Shown piece after piece: positions 35,459-42,949 of a stretch of DNA of 44,820 bases. The notes below the pieces were generated by a model. It made no database searches. It worked only from the letters and a program-made list of their open reading frames with translations, and had not been told where the DNA came from. Numbering within the stretch: the first letter of the stretch is position 1; every line of letters begins with the position of its first letter. Origin of the DNA: JANMAT01 sp031359995 (GTDB lineage: Bacteria; Actinomycetota; Acidimicrobiia; Acidimicrobiales; Ilumatobacteraceae); assembly GCA_031359995.1 (NCBI GenBank), contig JANMAT010000168.1:1-44820 (forward strand), given 5' to 3'. The translations under genes and the position numbers were made by a program.

Positions 35459-35962
35459 GTGACGATCAACGACGTCAACCTGCCGGCCGTGGCCGGTCTG
35501 GCCGCGCACATCCAGGCCACGCCCGAGGCCGCCGCTACCGTGTGGAACGCCGAGGTCACGTGGAAGGGCGCCTTCCGCAGCGAGGCGAAGATCCGTGACT
35601 TCGCCCCCATCCCGTCCGACGAGCCGGCCGGCCTCGGGGGCACCGACACCGCCCCGAACCCGGTGGAGCAGCTGCTGGCGGCGCTGGGCAACTGCCTGGC
35701 GGTGGGCTACGCCGCCAACGCCTCGGCCGCCGGGGTCGAGATCCGCGAGCTGAAGATCAACCTGTCGGGCGACCTTGACCTGAAGACGTTCCTGGGCCTG
35801 GCCCAGGGCAACGCCGGCTACGAGTCGATCAAGGTCGGTGTGCACCTGGACGCCGACGCCACGCCCGAGCAGCTCGCCGCCATCCACGACCAGGTCGTGG
35901 GCACCTCCCCGGTCGGCCACACCCTGGGCCGGGCCGTGCCCGTGGCCATCGAGCTCGTCTGA
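35459..35962 (+). CDS. OsmC-family protein
   Basis: 167 residues of the OsmC/Ohr fold, which in active members reduces organic peroxides with two cysteines. The first is present in LLAALGNCLAVGYA (Cys79). The second, normally in a CPV motif, is Ser150 (VGTSPVGHTLG). So a classical two-Cys peroxidase cycle is not possible; it may use one Cys or have another function, as in other OsmC subfamilies. The GTG start at 35459 has GGGGGAA upstream. It is a single-gene unit with its own promoter. Confidence 0.88.
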   Translation: MTINDVNLPAVAGLAAHIQATPEAAATVWNAEVTWKGAFRSEAKIRDFAPIPSDEPAGLGGTDTAPNPVEQLLAALGNCLAVGYAANASAAGVEIRELKINLSGDLDLKTFLGLAQGNAGYESIKVGVHLDADATPEQLAAIHDQVVGTSPVGHTLGRAVPVAIELV

Positions 35963-35973
35963 GTCGGTAACGA

Positions 35974-35988
35974 TCGGGCGGTGCCCGA
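35974..35988 (+). terminator. Small hairpin after the OsmC gene
   Basis: TCGGGC-GGT-GCCCGA, a 6-bp perfect stem starting 12 bases after the stop codon. No T run; a weak terminator at best. Confidence 0.35.
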
Positions 35989-36123
35989 CAGAAGCCCGGT
36001 GTGAGCACGGCGCCCGAGGTGGTCGACGCCCTGTGCAATCGCGACAGACGGGGGCGCCGGGCCCGCCGCGGACGCGCCGTCGGGAACTGGCGCGGCCGTC
36101 GCCGGGCTGAAAGCCTGACCGGA

Positions 36124-37098
36124 ATGTCTCTCGCGCTCGTGGTCGGCGAGTTCTGCCCGCCCGTCATGGCCGACCTGGCGTTGGTGCACGACGCGGCGCG
36201 ACTCGCCGACGGCGTCGCCGTGCTCGTCGTCGATCGTGAGGACGACGCCGTGCCCGCTCCGGTGCGCGTGGCGTGGCTGTCGCGTGCCCTGCCGGGTGTG
36301 GCCGTCGCGGCACTGGTGGCCGCCGACGCCGCGGCGCCATCGGTGGTGGAGCGCACCCTCGGTGCCCGTCCCACGGTCGTGGCCGGCGCGGTGGGCCTGG
36401 CCGACGCGTGGCGGGCCCGCGTGCTCGACGACGCCGGCACGTTGGCCGAGCGCGAACGGGCCCGACGCGATCCGGTGGGCGCGTGGGGCGAGCTGCTGGC
36501 GACCGTGCGCGGTGGCCTGACCCGCCGGATCTGCTTCGTCGGGGCGGAGTCGTCGGGCAAGACCACGCTGTCGCGACTGATGGCCGGCCGCCACGGCACC
36601 ACCTGGGTGCCTGAGTGCGGCCGCGACTACACGGTCGACAAGATCGCCGAGGGCACCAACGACCACTGGGACACCGACGACTTCGTGATGATCGCCCGCC
36701 GTCAGGGCGAGCTGGAGGACGACACCGCCGAGGGCGCCGGGCCGCTGCTGTTCTGTGACACCGACGCGTTCGCTACCGCCATCTGGCACGAGCGCTACCT
36801 GCACTTCCGTACCACGCTGGTCGAGGAGATCGCCAACGCCCGCCGCTACGACCTGTACGTGCTGTGCGGCATCGACGTGCCGTTCGAGGCCGACGGCGTG
36901 CGCTTCAGCGAGTACATCCGGCCGTGGATGCAGCAGCGCTTCCGTGACGGGTTGCGCTCCCGCGCCCGCCGTTTCGACGAGCCGTGGGTGGAGCTGACCG
37001 GGCCGGTCGACGAACGGGTCGATCGGCTCGAGGCCGAGGTGACGCGGCTCGGGTTGCTGACCGCGGGCTCGATGCTGGCCCGCTCGCGGTGGACGTAG
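36124..37098 (+). CDS. NadR-like ATPase/kinase with a degenerate N-terminal nucleotidyltransferase domain
   Basis: 324 residues. The C-terminal half is like the NadR ribosylnicotinamide kinase: the P-loop is GAESSGKTTLSRL (140-152), followed by TTWVPECGRDYT and LLFCDTDAFATAIWHERY, as in NadR (PEYARE; DTD). The N-terminal half (about 1-130) aligns in position with the NMN adenylyltransferase domain but the GxFxPxHxGH signature reads GEFCPPVMADLALVH, without the HxGH residues, so adenylyl transfer is unlikely. The ATG at 36124 (MSLALVVGEF) is chosen because the upstream frame is not protein-like. It converges on ddl with 6 bases between stops. Confidence 0.75.
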   Translation: MSLALVVGEFCPPVMADLALVHDAARLADGVAVLVVDREDDAVPAPVRVAWLSRALPGVAVAALVAADAAAPSVVERTLGARPTVVAGAVGLADAWRARVLDDAGTLAERERARRDPVGAWGELLATVRGGLTRRICFVGAESSGKTTLSRLMAGRHGTTWVPECGRDYTVDKIAEGTNDHWDTDDFVMIARRQGELEDDTAEGAGPLLFCDTDAFATAIWHERYLHFRTTLVEEIANARRYDLYVLCGIDVPFEADGVRFSEYIRPWMQQRFRDGLRSRARRFDEPWVELTGPVDERVDRLEAEVTRLGLLTAGSMLARSRWT

Positions 37099-37104
37099 CC
37101 GCGT

Positions 37105-38223
37105 TCAGCGCGTCGTGTTGCGTCGGCGCCGCTCGTGGCGGGCCAGCGCCAGCCGCACGAGCTCGTCGATGAGCTCGCCGTAGCCCACACCGGTGGCCTG
37201 CCACAGCTTCGGGTACATGGAGATCGGCGTGAAGCCGGGCATGGTGTTGGCCTCGTTGCACAGGAAGCCGCGCCCGTTGGGGCCTTCCTCGAAGAAGAAG
37301 TCGATGCGGGCCAGTCCTTCGCCCCGCAGGGCCCGGAACACCTGGATGGCGAGTTCGCGGACGCGGGTGGCGTCGGCCTCGGCCAGTGGCGCGGGGATGA
37401 GCAGCTTGGCGCCGCCGTCGATGTACTTGTCGTCGAAGTCGTAGAACTCGTGGCCGGGGATGATCTCGCCCGGCACCGACGCCCGCACGACCTCGTTGCC
37501 GAGCACACCGACCTCGATCTCGCGCCCGGTGACCGCCTCCTCCACGACGACGACGCGGTCGTAGGTGAGCGCGGTGGCGATGGCGTCGGCCACCGCTTCC
37601 ACCGTCTTGGCCTTGGTGACGCCGACTGAGGAGCCCATGTTGGCCGGCTTCACGAACACGGGCAGGCCGAAGCGTTCGACGACCTCGGCCGCGGTGGTGG
37701 CGGTGATCTCGTGCTCGAGGAACGCCTGCCAGCGGGCCTGGGGGATGCCGTGGGCGTCGAGCACGGTCTTGGCCATGGCCTTGTCCATGGCGACGGCGCT
37801 CGACAGCACGCCGGCGCCCACGTAGGCGACGTCGGCCAGTTCGAGCAGGCCCTGCACGGTGCCGTCCTCGCCGAGGGGGCCGTGCAGCAGGGGCAGCACC
37901 ACGGTGGGGGCGCCGGGTTCGGCGCCGGCCAGCACGGGCCCGGCGTGGGTGGCGGGGCCGACCACCTCGAGCCCGGCGGCGATGGCCGGGCCGTCGCGCA
38001 GCTCGCCTTGGCGCAGGTGCTCGATCTGGGCGCGGGCGGCGTCGCCGGCGTCCACCCAATGGCCGTCGCGGTCGATGCCCACGGCCCGCACGTGGTAGCG
38101 GTCCTCGTCGAGGGCGGCGAGCACGTGGGCGGCGGTGGCCCGGCTCACGTCGTGCTCGGCCGACTGCCCGCCGAAAAGCACGACCAGGTTGACGCGAGGG
38201 GGCAGCGGCGAGGGATCGGGCAC
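37105..38223 (-). CDS. ddl: D-alanine--D-alanine ligase
   Basis: 372 residues, ATP-grasp family. It joins two D-Ala for peptidoglycan in the cytoplasm. Signatures in order: VVLFGGQSAEHDVSRATA (N-terminal), LLHGPLGEDGTVQGLLELADVAYVGAGVLSSA, MDKAMAKTVL, FVKPANMGSSVGVTKA, VEEAVTGREIEVGVLG and the C-terminal GFLCNEANTMPGFTPISMYPKLW, with metal-binding acidic residues in ARIDFFFEE and CNEAN. The GTG at 38223 follows TAGGCT by 7 bases. It is divergent from murF, which uses its product. Confidence 0.97.
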   Translation of the reverse strand: MPDPSPLPPRVNLVVLFGGQSAEHDVSRATAAHVLAALDEDRYHVRAVGIDRDGHWVDAGDAARAQIEHLRQGELRDGPAIAAGLEVVGPATHAGPVLAGAEPGAPTVVLPLLHGPLGEDGTVQGLLELADVAYVGAGVLSSAVAMDKAMAKTVLDAHGIPQARWQAFLEHEITATTAAEVVERFGLPVFVKPANMGSSVGVTKAKTVEAVADAIATALTYDRVVVVEEAVTGREIEVGVLGNEVVRASVPGEIIPGHEFYDFDDKYIDGGAKLLIPAPLAEADATRVRELAIQVFRALRGEGLARIDFFFEEGPNGRGFLCNEANTMPGFTPISMYPKLWQATGVGYGELIDELVRLALARHERRRRNTTR

Positions 38224-38230
38224 GGGCCCG

Positions 38231-38236
38231 AGCCTA
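38231..38236 (-). promoter_or_regulatory. -10 box, leaderless start of ddl
   Basis: TAGGCT on the minus strand, 7 bases before the GTG at 38223. Back-to-back with the murF promoter. Confidence 0.5.
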
Positions 38237-38268
38237 CGGCGAGCCACCCCACGCCGACGGGCACCCAC

Positions 38269-38274
38269 TACCGT
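38269..38274 (+). promoter_or_regulatory. -10 box of murF
   Basis: TACCGT, 10 bases before the ATG at 38285, so the leader is a few bases at most. Confidence 0.45.
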
Positions 38275-38284
38275 CAGGCCGGTC

Positions 38285-39616
38285 ATGCGATTGCTTCTCT
38301 CCGAACTGGCCACCGCGTGTGGCGGGCGTGTCCGCGGCGCCGATGTGGTGGTCGACGGCGCGTCGTTCGACTCCCGTTCGCTGCAGCCGGGCCAGCTGTT
38401 CGTGCCGGTGGCGGCCGACCGCGACGGCCACGCCTTCGTGGGCGCGGCCATCGACGCCGGCGCCACCGCCTACCTCACGTCGGCCGGTGTGGTCGACGAT
38501 CGCGTACCCGCGGTGGACGTGGCCGACACCGCGGCGGCGTTGATGGCGCTGGGCCCGTTGGCCCGCTCGCGCCTGGGCGACCGGGTGGTGGGCGTGACCG
38601 GTTCCGTGGGCAAGACGAGCGTGAAGGACCTGACCCACGCGGTGCTCGCCCGGCACTACCGGACCACGTCGAACCCGCGCAGCTTCAACAACGAGCTGGG
38701 CCTGCCCACCACCATGCTGGGCGCGCCCGACGGCACCGAGGCGGTGGTGCTCGAAATGGGCATGCGCGGCTTCGGTGAGATCACCAGGCTGTGCCGGGTG
38801 GCCTCGCCCACCGTGGGCGTGATCAGCGTGATCGGCGAGGCGCACATCGGCCGGGTGGGCGGCACGATCGAGGGCGTGGCCCGGGCCAAGGGCGAACTGG
38901 TGGCGGCGTTGCCCGCCACCGGCGTGGCCATCCTGAACGCCGACCAGGCCGTGTGCCTGGCCCTGGCCGACCGTACGACGGCGCGGGTGCTCACGTTCGG
39001 GGCCACGGCCGGCGACGTACGGGCCGACGCCATCGAGCTCGACGACATGGCCCGGCCCCGTTTCACGCTGGCCACGCCGTGGGGGAGCGCGGTGGTGCAG
39101 CTGGCGGTCACGGGCGCCCACATGGCGGTGAACGCCGCCGCCGCCGCGGCCGTGGGCCTGGTGCTCGATGTACCCCTGGCCGAGGTGGTGGCGGGGCTGG
39201 AGGGCGCCACGCTGTCGCCGTGGCGCATGGAGGTGGCCCGCACGCCGTCGGGTGCGTTGGTGGTGAACGACGCCTACAACGCCAACCCGACGTCGATGGC
39301 CGCCGCGCTGGAGGCGTTGGCGGCACTGCCGGCCACCGGCCGCAAGGTCGCCGTGCTGGGCCCCATGGCCGAGCTGGGCGACGATGCGCCCGAGCGCCAC
39401 GTGGCCATGGCCGCGCTGGCCCGGTCGTTGGAGCTGCCGGTGATGGCCGTGGGCACACCCGACTACGGCGACGGCCCCGGGGTCACCCGGTTCGATGACA
39501 TCGACGGCGCGGTCGCCGCCCTGGGCGAGCTGGGAGCCGACGACGCCGTGCTGGTGAAGGGGAGCCGCGTGGCCGGCCTGGAGCGATTGGCGGAACGGTT
39601 GCTGCGGCCGCGGTGA
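38285..39616 (+). CDS. murF: UDP-N-acetylmuramoyl-tripeptide--D-alanyl-D-alanine ligase
   Basis: 443 residues. Adds D-Ala-D-Ala to UDP-MurNAc-tripeptide using ATP, in the cytoplasm. The Mur-ligase fold is clear: the N-terminal domain (VDGASFDSRSLQPGQLFVPV), the P-loop VVGVTGSVGKTSVKDL at about 102-116, RSFNNELGLPTTML, EMGMRGFGEI, VIGEAHIGRVGG and NDAYNANPTSMAAALEAL near the C-terminus. The ATG at 38285 (MRLLLSELA) fits the family; the upstream frame overlaps ddl. It is not in a dcw cluster and pairs with ddl instead. Confidence 0.97.
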   Translation: MRLLLSELATACGGRVRGADVVVDGASFDSRSLQPGQLFVPVAADRDGHAFVGAAIDAGATAYLTSAGVVDDRVPAVDVADTAAALMALGPLARSRLGDRVVGVTGSVGKTSVKDLTHAVLARHYRTTSNPRSFNNELGLPTTMLGAPDGTEAVVLEMGMRGFGEITRLCRVASPTVGVISVIGEAHIGRVGGTIEGVARAKGELVAALPATGVAILNADQAVCLALADRTTARVLTFGATAGDVRADAIELDDMARPRFTLATPWGSAVVQLAVTGAHMAVNAAAAAAVGLVLDVPLAEVVAGLEGATLSPWRMEVARTPSGALVVNDAYNANPTSMAAALEALAALPATGRKVAVLGPMAELGDDAPERHVAMAALARSLELPVMAVGTPDYGDGPGVTRFDDIDGAVAALGELGADDAVLVKGSRVAGLERLAERLLRPR

Positions 39617-39622
39617 CACACT
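39617..39622 (+). promoter_or_regulatory. -10-like box, leaderless start of PPOX flavoprotein
   Basis: CACACT, 7 bases before the ATG at 39630; weak match to TANNNT. It begins just 1 base after the murF stop codon, so read-through from murF is also possible. Confidence 0.3.
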
Positions 39623-39629
39623 GGCGGCC

Positions 39630-40262
39630 ATGAGCGACTCGTTCCCCGGTGCCGTCACGTCGATCGACCAGCTGCGCCAGCACTACCGCGCGCCGTCGAA
39701 GCTGGTGCAGAGCAAGAAGGTCACGGTGCTCGACGAGCCGACGCGGGCGTTCATCGCGGCGTCGCCGTTCGTGCTGCTGGCCACCGCCGACGCGTCGGGC
39801 CGGTGCGACGTGTCGCCCCGCGGTGGCGCGCCGGGCTTCGTGCGCATCGTGGACGACCACCGGCTGCTGCTGCCCGACCTGAACGGCAACAACCTGCTCG
39901 ACTCGTTGCAGAACGTGGTGGTGAACCCGAGCGTGGGTCTGCTGTTCGTGCTGCCCGGGCGGGACGAGACGCTGCGGGTCGACGGCCACGCCGTGGTCAC
40001 GGTGGACGACGAGATCCTGTCGTCGTTCACCGACATCCGCCGGCCCACCAGCGCCATCGGCATCACGGTGGAGCACGCTTTCATCCACTGCGCCAAGTCG
40101 TTCCGCCGTGGCAACGTGTGGGACGCCGACCGCTGGGCCGAACTGGTGGCGCCCACCGCGCTCGAGCTGCTGCAGTGCCACCTGAACATGCCCGAGCCGA
40201 TCGATCCGGCCCGCATGGAGGCGGGCTACGCCGCCGACCTGGCCGCCGACGCGCCGGCCTGA
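39630..40262 (+). CDS. FMN-dependent PPOX-type flavoprotein, MSMEG_1061-like
   Basis: 210 residues of the pyridoxamine-phosphate-oxidase-like split-barrel fold. Signatures are TRAFIAASPFVLLATADASGRCDVSPRGG, HRLLLPDLNGNNLLDSLQNVVVNPSVGLLFVLPGRDETLRVDG and HAFIHCAKSFRRGNVWD, as in the MSMEG_1061 family of FMN or F420 flavoproteins. The reaction is unknown. The ATG lies 13 bases after the murF stop. Its last 37 bases overlap the 3' end of the convergent transporter gene. Confidence 0.88.
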   Translation: MSDSFPGAVTSIDQLRQHYRAPSKLVQSKKVTVLDEPTRAFIAASPFVLLATADASGRCDVSPRGGAPGFVRIVDDHRLLLPDLNGNNLLDSLQNVVVNPSVGLLFVLPGRDETLRVDGHAVVTVDDEILSSFTDIRRPTSAIGITVEHAFIHCAKSFRRGNVWDADRWAELVAPTALELLQCHLNMPEPIDPARMEAGYAADLAADAPA

Positions 40263-41542
40263 CCGCCGCCGCCCTCGACCGAGCGGCGCCCACCGATGGT
40301 CAGGTTGCACCACCACGCCAGCACGGCCGCCGACGCGGCGCCGATGCCGAGCACGACGTAGCCGTTGGTGGCGTCGAGCAGAGGGCCGAACACGGGGCCG
40401 CACAGCGACACCGTGCCGCCGAAGCTCATGAACCACAGGGCCATGACGCGGCCGCGCACCTTGTCCTCGACCCTGCCCTGCAGCACGGTGAGCAAGGAGG
40501 TGGTGGTGCCGAAGTAGCAGGCACCGAGCACGAAGAAGGCGGGGAAGGCGACCCAGGCGTTGGCGGTGACAGCGATGAGGGCCATGCAGCCGGCGAAGCC
40601 GCCCAGCCCCCAGCGCACCGTGCGATGGCGTTCGACGCTGGCCAGCGCGCCACCCACGGCCAGGCTGCCGACGAGGGCGCCCACGCCGAACACCGCGTAC
40701 AGGGCGCCGATGGTGCCGGCCGAGTGCAGGTGCAGGTGCACCCGCATGAGCGACGACCACAGCGACAGGAACGGCAGCGACAGGAACGAGAAGAACGTCA
40801 TCGTGAGCAGGATGCGCGACAGCAGCGGGTCGGCCTTCACGACCCGGAACCCGACCGCCAGTTGCTGGAGGCCTTCGGCCTTCGACACGGTGAGCTCGGG
40901 GAACCGGATGCGCAGCAGGGCGGCGATCACGAACAGGAACGTGACCGCGTTCATCAGGTAGAGCCAGCCGGCGCCGAGCACCGGATAGAGCAGGCCGGCG
41001 ATGACGGGGCCGACGACCCGGGAGAGGTTGATGGCGGCGGAGTTGAGGCTGATGGCCCCGGGCAGGTCTTCGCGTCCGACGAGGGTGGGCAGAAGCGCGC
41101 TGTAGGCGGGCGCGTTCATGGAGTTGCACACACCCCCGCCGAACACGAGGACGATGACAGCAGCCTTTGATGGTGAGTTGTCAAGGAGCGTGAGCAGGCC
41201 GAGCGCGGTGGCCAGCACCAGCTGGGCCGACTGCAGGCTGATGAGGAGCTTGCGCCGATCGAAGCGATCGGCGATCACCCCACCGGGAATGGTGAACAGG
41301 AGCATGGGCACCATCTGGGCGAACATGACGATGCCGACCCACGCGCCCTGCTTGGTGAGCTTGTCGATGAAGACGCCGATGGTGAACGTCTGCATCCAGG
41401 AGCCGACCGAGGAGCCGAGCTGGCCGAGCCAGACGATCCGGAACTCCCGGTGGGAGAGAGCCGAACGTGCGGTGCCCGGTCGGGGCGGATCACGGTGTGC
41501 CTTCGGCGCGTCGGCGTTGCCGCCCTTGCGCGTCATGGTCAT
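40226..41542 (-). CDS. MFS transporter
   Basis: 438 residues with about 12 membrane segments, of the MFS_3 (enterobactin-exporter-like) type. Starts after a short basic cytosolic N-terminus; then LWLGQLGSSVGSWMQ-type segments, FTIPGGVIADRFDRRKLLISLQ (the loop 2-3 motif), GREDLPGAISLNSAAINLSRVVGPVIAGLL and, late, GRVMALWFMSFGG. It is probably an exporter of a drug or siderophore-like compound. The start may be the ATG at 41542 or 41536; a GGGGCGA sits upstream of the first. It overlaps the PPOX gene by 37 bases at the 3' end and is divergent from a 25-codon micro-ORF. Confidence 0.9.
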   Translation of the reverse strand: MTMTRKGGNADAPKAHRDPPRPGTARSALSHREFRIVWLGQLGSSVGSWMQTFTIGVFIDKLTKQGAWVGIVMFAQMVPMLLFTIPGGVIADRFDRRKLLISLQSAQLVLATALGLLTLLDNSPSKAAVIVLVFGGGVCNSMNAPAYSALLPTLVGREDLPGAISLNSAAINLSRVVGPVIAGLLYPVLGAGWLYLMNAVTFLFVIAALLRIRFPELTVSKAEGLQQLAVGFRVVKADPLLSRILLTMTFFSFLSLPFLSLWSSLMRVHLHLHSAGTIGALYAVFGVGALVGSLAVGGALASVERHRTVRWGLGGFAGCMALIAVTANAWVAFPAFFVLGACYFGTTTSLLTVLQGRVEDKVRGRVMALWFMSFGGTVSLCGPVFGPLLDATNGYVVLGIGAASAAVLAWWCNLTIGGRRSVEGGGGQAGASAARSAA

Positions 41543-41564
41543 CGTGTCGCCCCGGTCATCGCCA

Positions 41565-41570
41565 TACGAT
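41565..41570 (+). promoter_or_regulatory. -10 box, leaderless start of the Cys-rich micro-ORF
   Basis: TACGAT followed by 6 bases and the ATG at 41577, the same spacing as at real genes in the window. Confidence 0.45.
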
Positions 41571-41576
41571 CGTCGC

Positions 41577-41654
41577 ATGAGCGCAGGCCAGTCACCAATG
41601 TCGTCGGATGTGCCGTGCGGCCCGCGCGACTCCTGCTGCGACGGCCCGTACTGA
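41577..41654 (+). CDS. 25-residue Cys-rich micro-ORF
   Basis: Encodes a 25-residue peptide starting MSAGQSPMSSDV and ending CGPRDSCCDGPY, with three Cys in the last 12 residues. The ATG follows a TACGAT -10 box by 6 bases, and a perfect 10-bp hairpin begins at the stop codon. Cysteine-rich leaderless peptides that regulate downstream genes by attenuation are known in mycobacteria. Here the next gene is on the opposite strand, so no obvious target lies downstream; it is divergent from the MFS gene. Confidence 0.4.
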   Translation: MSAGQSPMSSDVPCGPRDSCCDGPY

Positions 41655-41678
41655 CCGGCCCGCCCTCAGGCGGGCCGG
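41655..41678. terminator. Perfect 10-bp hairpin, probably bidirectional terminator
   Basis: CCGGCCCGCC-CTCA-GGCGGGCCGG. It starts directly after the micro-ORF stop and its loop contains the stop codon of the convergent DUF222-HNH gene, so it can end transcription from both sides. Confidence 0.8.
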
Positions 41679-42883
41679 CGTCTTCGGGGCGGGCCGGTGG
41701 CGTGGACCTGCCCGTCGGGCGTGGTGACGGTGAGCTCTCGGTTGGGGCCGAGCTCAAGGTGCCAGGCGGCATCGTGGATGCAGTGGTGGTGCCGCACACA
41801 CACGGGGAACAGGTTGGCCAGGTCTGTGTCGCCGCCGTCGCGCCACCGTCGCAGGTGGTGCAGGACACAGTCGTCGTACGGGACGGTGCAGCCCGGGATG
41901 CCGCATGTGCGGTAGAGCGCCGACAGCGCTCGTCGTTGGTCGCGGTTGGCGTGGCGGGCGGTGCGGCCGGCGTTCAGCTTGCCCGGCGCGTCGACCACGA
42001 CGCCGTTGCGCACGAACACGCACGTGACGTCGATCTTGTGCCGGGCTACGAGGGCGGCGAGTGGGATGTCGATGCCGGGCAGCGCCCACTCGATGGTGGC
42101 GGTGCCACCCGGCGGCGTGTCGGACAGGTCGACCACGGCGGTGAGGTCGGCGCGCCCCGAGCGCCCGACGCCGCCGTTCAACACCAGGTCGGCGAAGCCG
42201 AGGGCGCGCAGGTGGTGCAGCCGGGCGACGGGGTCGGACGGAGCGGTATCGGGGTGCTTGTCGTGGAAGATGGCCTCGGTGCGTTCCTTGATCGCCTGCG
42301 CGAGGCGGGCGCCGGTGAGCGGGTCGAACTCGCCTCGAAAGTTCCACATGCCGGTGTCGTTGTCGACCCAGGTGGTGAAGCGGGTGGCCAGTTGCTGGCG
42401 GCGGAAGCGATCGATGCCGTTGTCGCGTCGGGCCGCGTCGCGCGCCTTGCGCACGACGCGGCTGAACTCGTCGGCGTCGACCGACGCGCCCCGTGCCACG
42501 AGCGGTTCCGTCTGGGCGACGAGCAGAGGCCGATCTTCCAGCTCGAGCGAGGCGAGGGCTCGGCGGAACACGTCGACGTGCGTACCCGACAGCCGACCGT
42601 CGGCCAACGCCGCGGCGAGCACAGGTGACGTGGCCAGCAGGTCGGCACGCTTCACCGCTTGCTCGGCGGCGCGGAACGGCACGCGCTCGGCTTCCGCCAC
42701 GACCTTCTCGGGGAACGACGCCACCTGCCCGAGTGCGTGCACGAGCACGAACTCTCGCCAGTCGAGGAAGCGACGGAGCGCGCCCACATCGGCCAGCCCG
42801 GCCGCCAACGCGTCGGCGTCGGCGGCCGCCGCGTCGAGCGCGTCGACACGCTGCAGCAGTGCGCAGGCGGTGGCCGTTTCCAT
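41666..42883 (-). CDS. DUF222 and HNH-endonuclease domain protein
   Basis: 405 residues. The N-terminal helical DUF222 part (about 60-300) includes FPEKVVAEAERVPFRAAEQ and QATRFTTWVDNDTGMWNFRGEFDPLTGARL-like segments. The C-terminal HNH domain reads CGIPGCTVPYDD, LHHLRRWRDGGDTDLANLFPVC and RHHHCIHDAAW, with zinc-type Cys/His pairs. These proteins are abundant and multicopy in actinobacteria (the 13E12 repeat family in mycobacteria) and are suspected mobile or nuclease genes; real function is unknown. The ATG at 42883 follows TAGGGT by 7 bases. Confidence 0.9.
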   Translation of the reverse strand: METATACALLQRVDALDAAAADADALAAGLADVGALRRFLDWREFVLVHALGQVASFPEKVVAEAERVPFRAAEQAVKRADLLATSPVLAAALADGRLSGTHVDVFRRALASLELEDRPLLVAQTEPLVARGASVDADEFSRVVRKARDAARRDNGIDRFRRQQLATRFTTWVDNDTGMWNFRGEFDPLTGARLAQAIKERTEAIFHDKHPDTAPSDPVARLHHLRALGFADLVLNGGVGRSGRADLTAVVDLSDTPPGGTATIEWALPGIDIPLAALVARHKIDVTCVFVRNGVVVDAPGKLNAGRTARHANRDQRRALSALYRTCGIPGCTVPYDDCVLHHLRRWRDGGDTDLANLFPVCVRHHHCIHDAAWHLELGPNRELTVTTPDGQVHATGPPRRRRPA

Positions 42884-42890
42884 GTCCCCG

Positions 42891-42896
42891 ACCCTA
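42891..42896 (-). promoter_or_regulatory. -10 box, leaderless start of DUF222-HNH gene
   Basis: TAGGGT on the minus strand, 7 bases before the ATG at 42883. Confidence 0.5.
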
Positions 42897-42949
42897 CGGA
42901 GGGGGTGCGACGGAGTTTCCGGGCTCGGCCGAGAACCCGCAGGAAATCT

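Noticed and set aside
36001..36123. Upstream start of the NadR-like gene at GTG 36001
   Set aside because: The extra 41 residues are Arg-rich with unusual codon bias; the family-like N-terminus starts at 36124.
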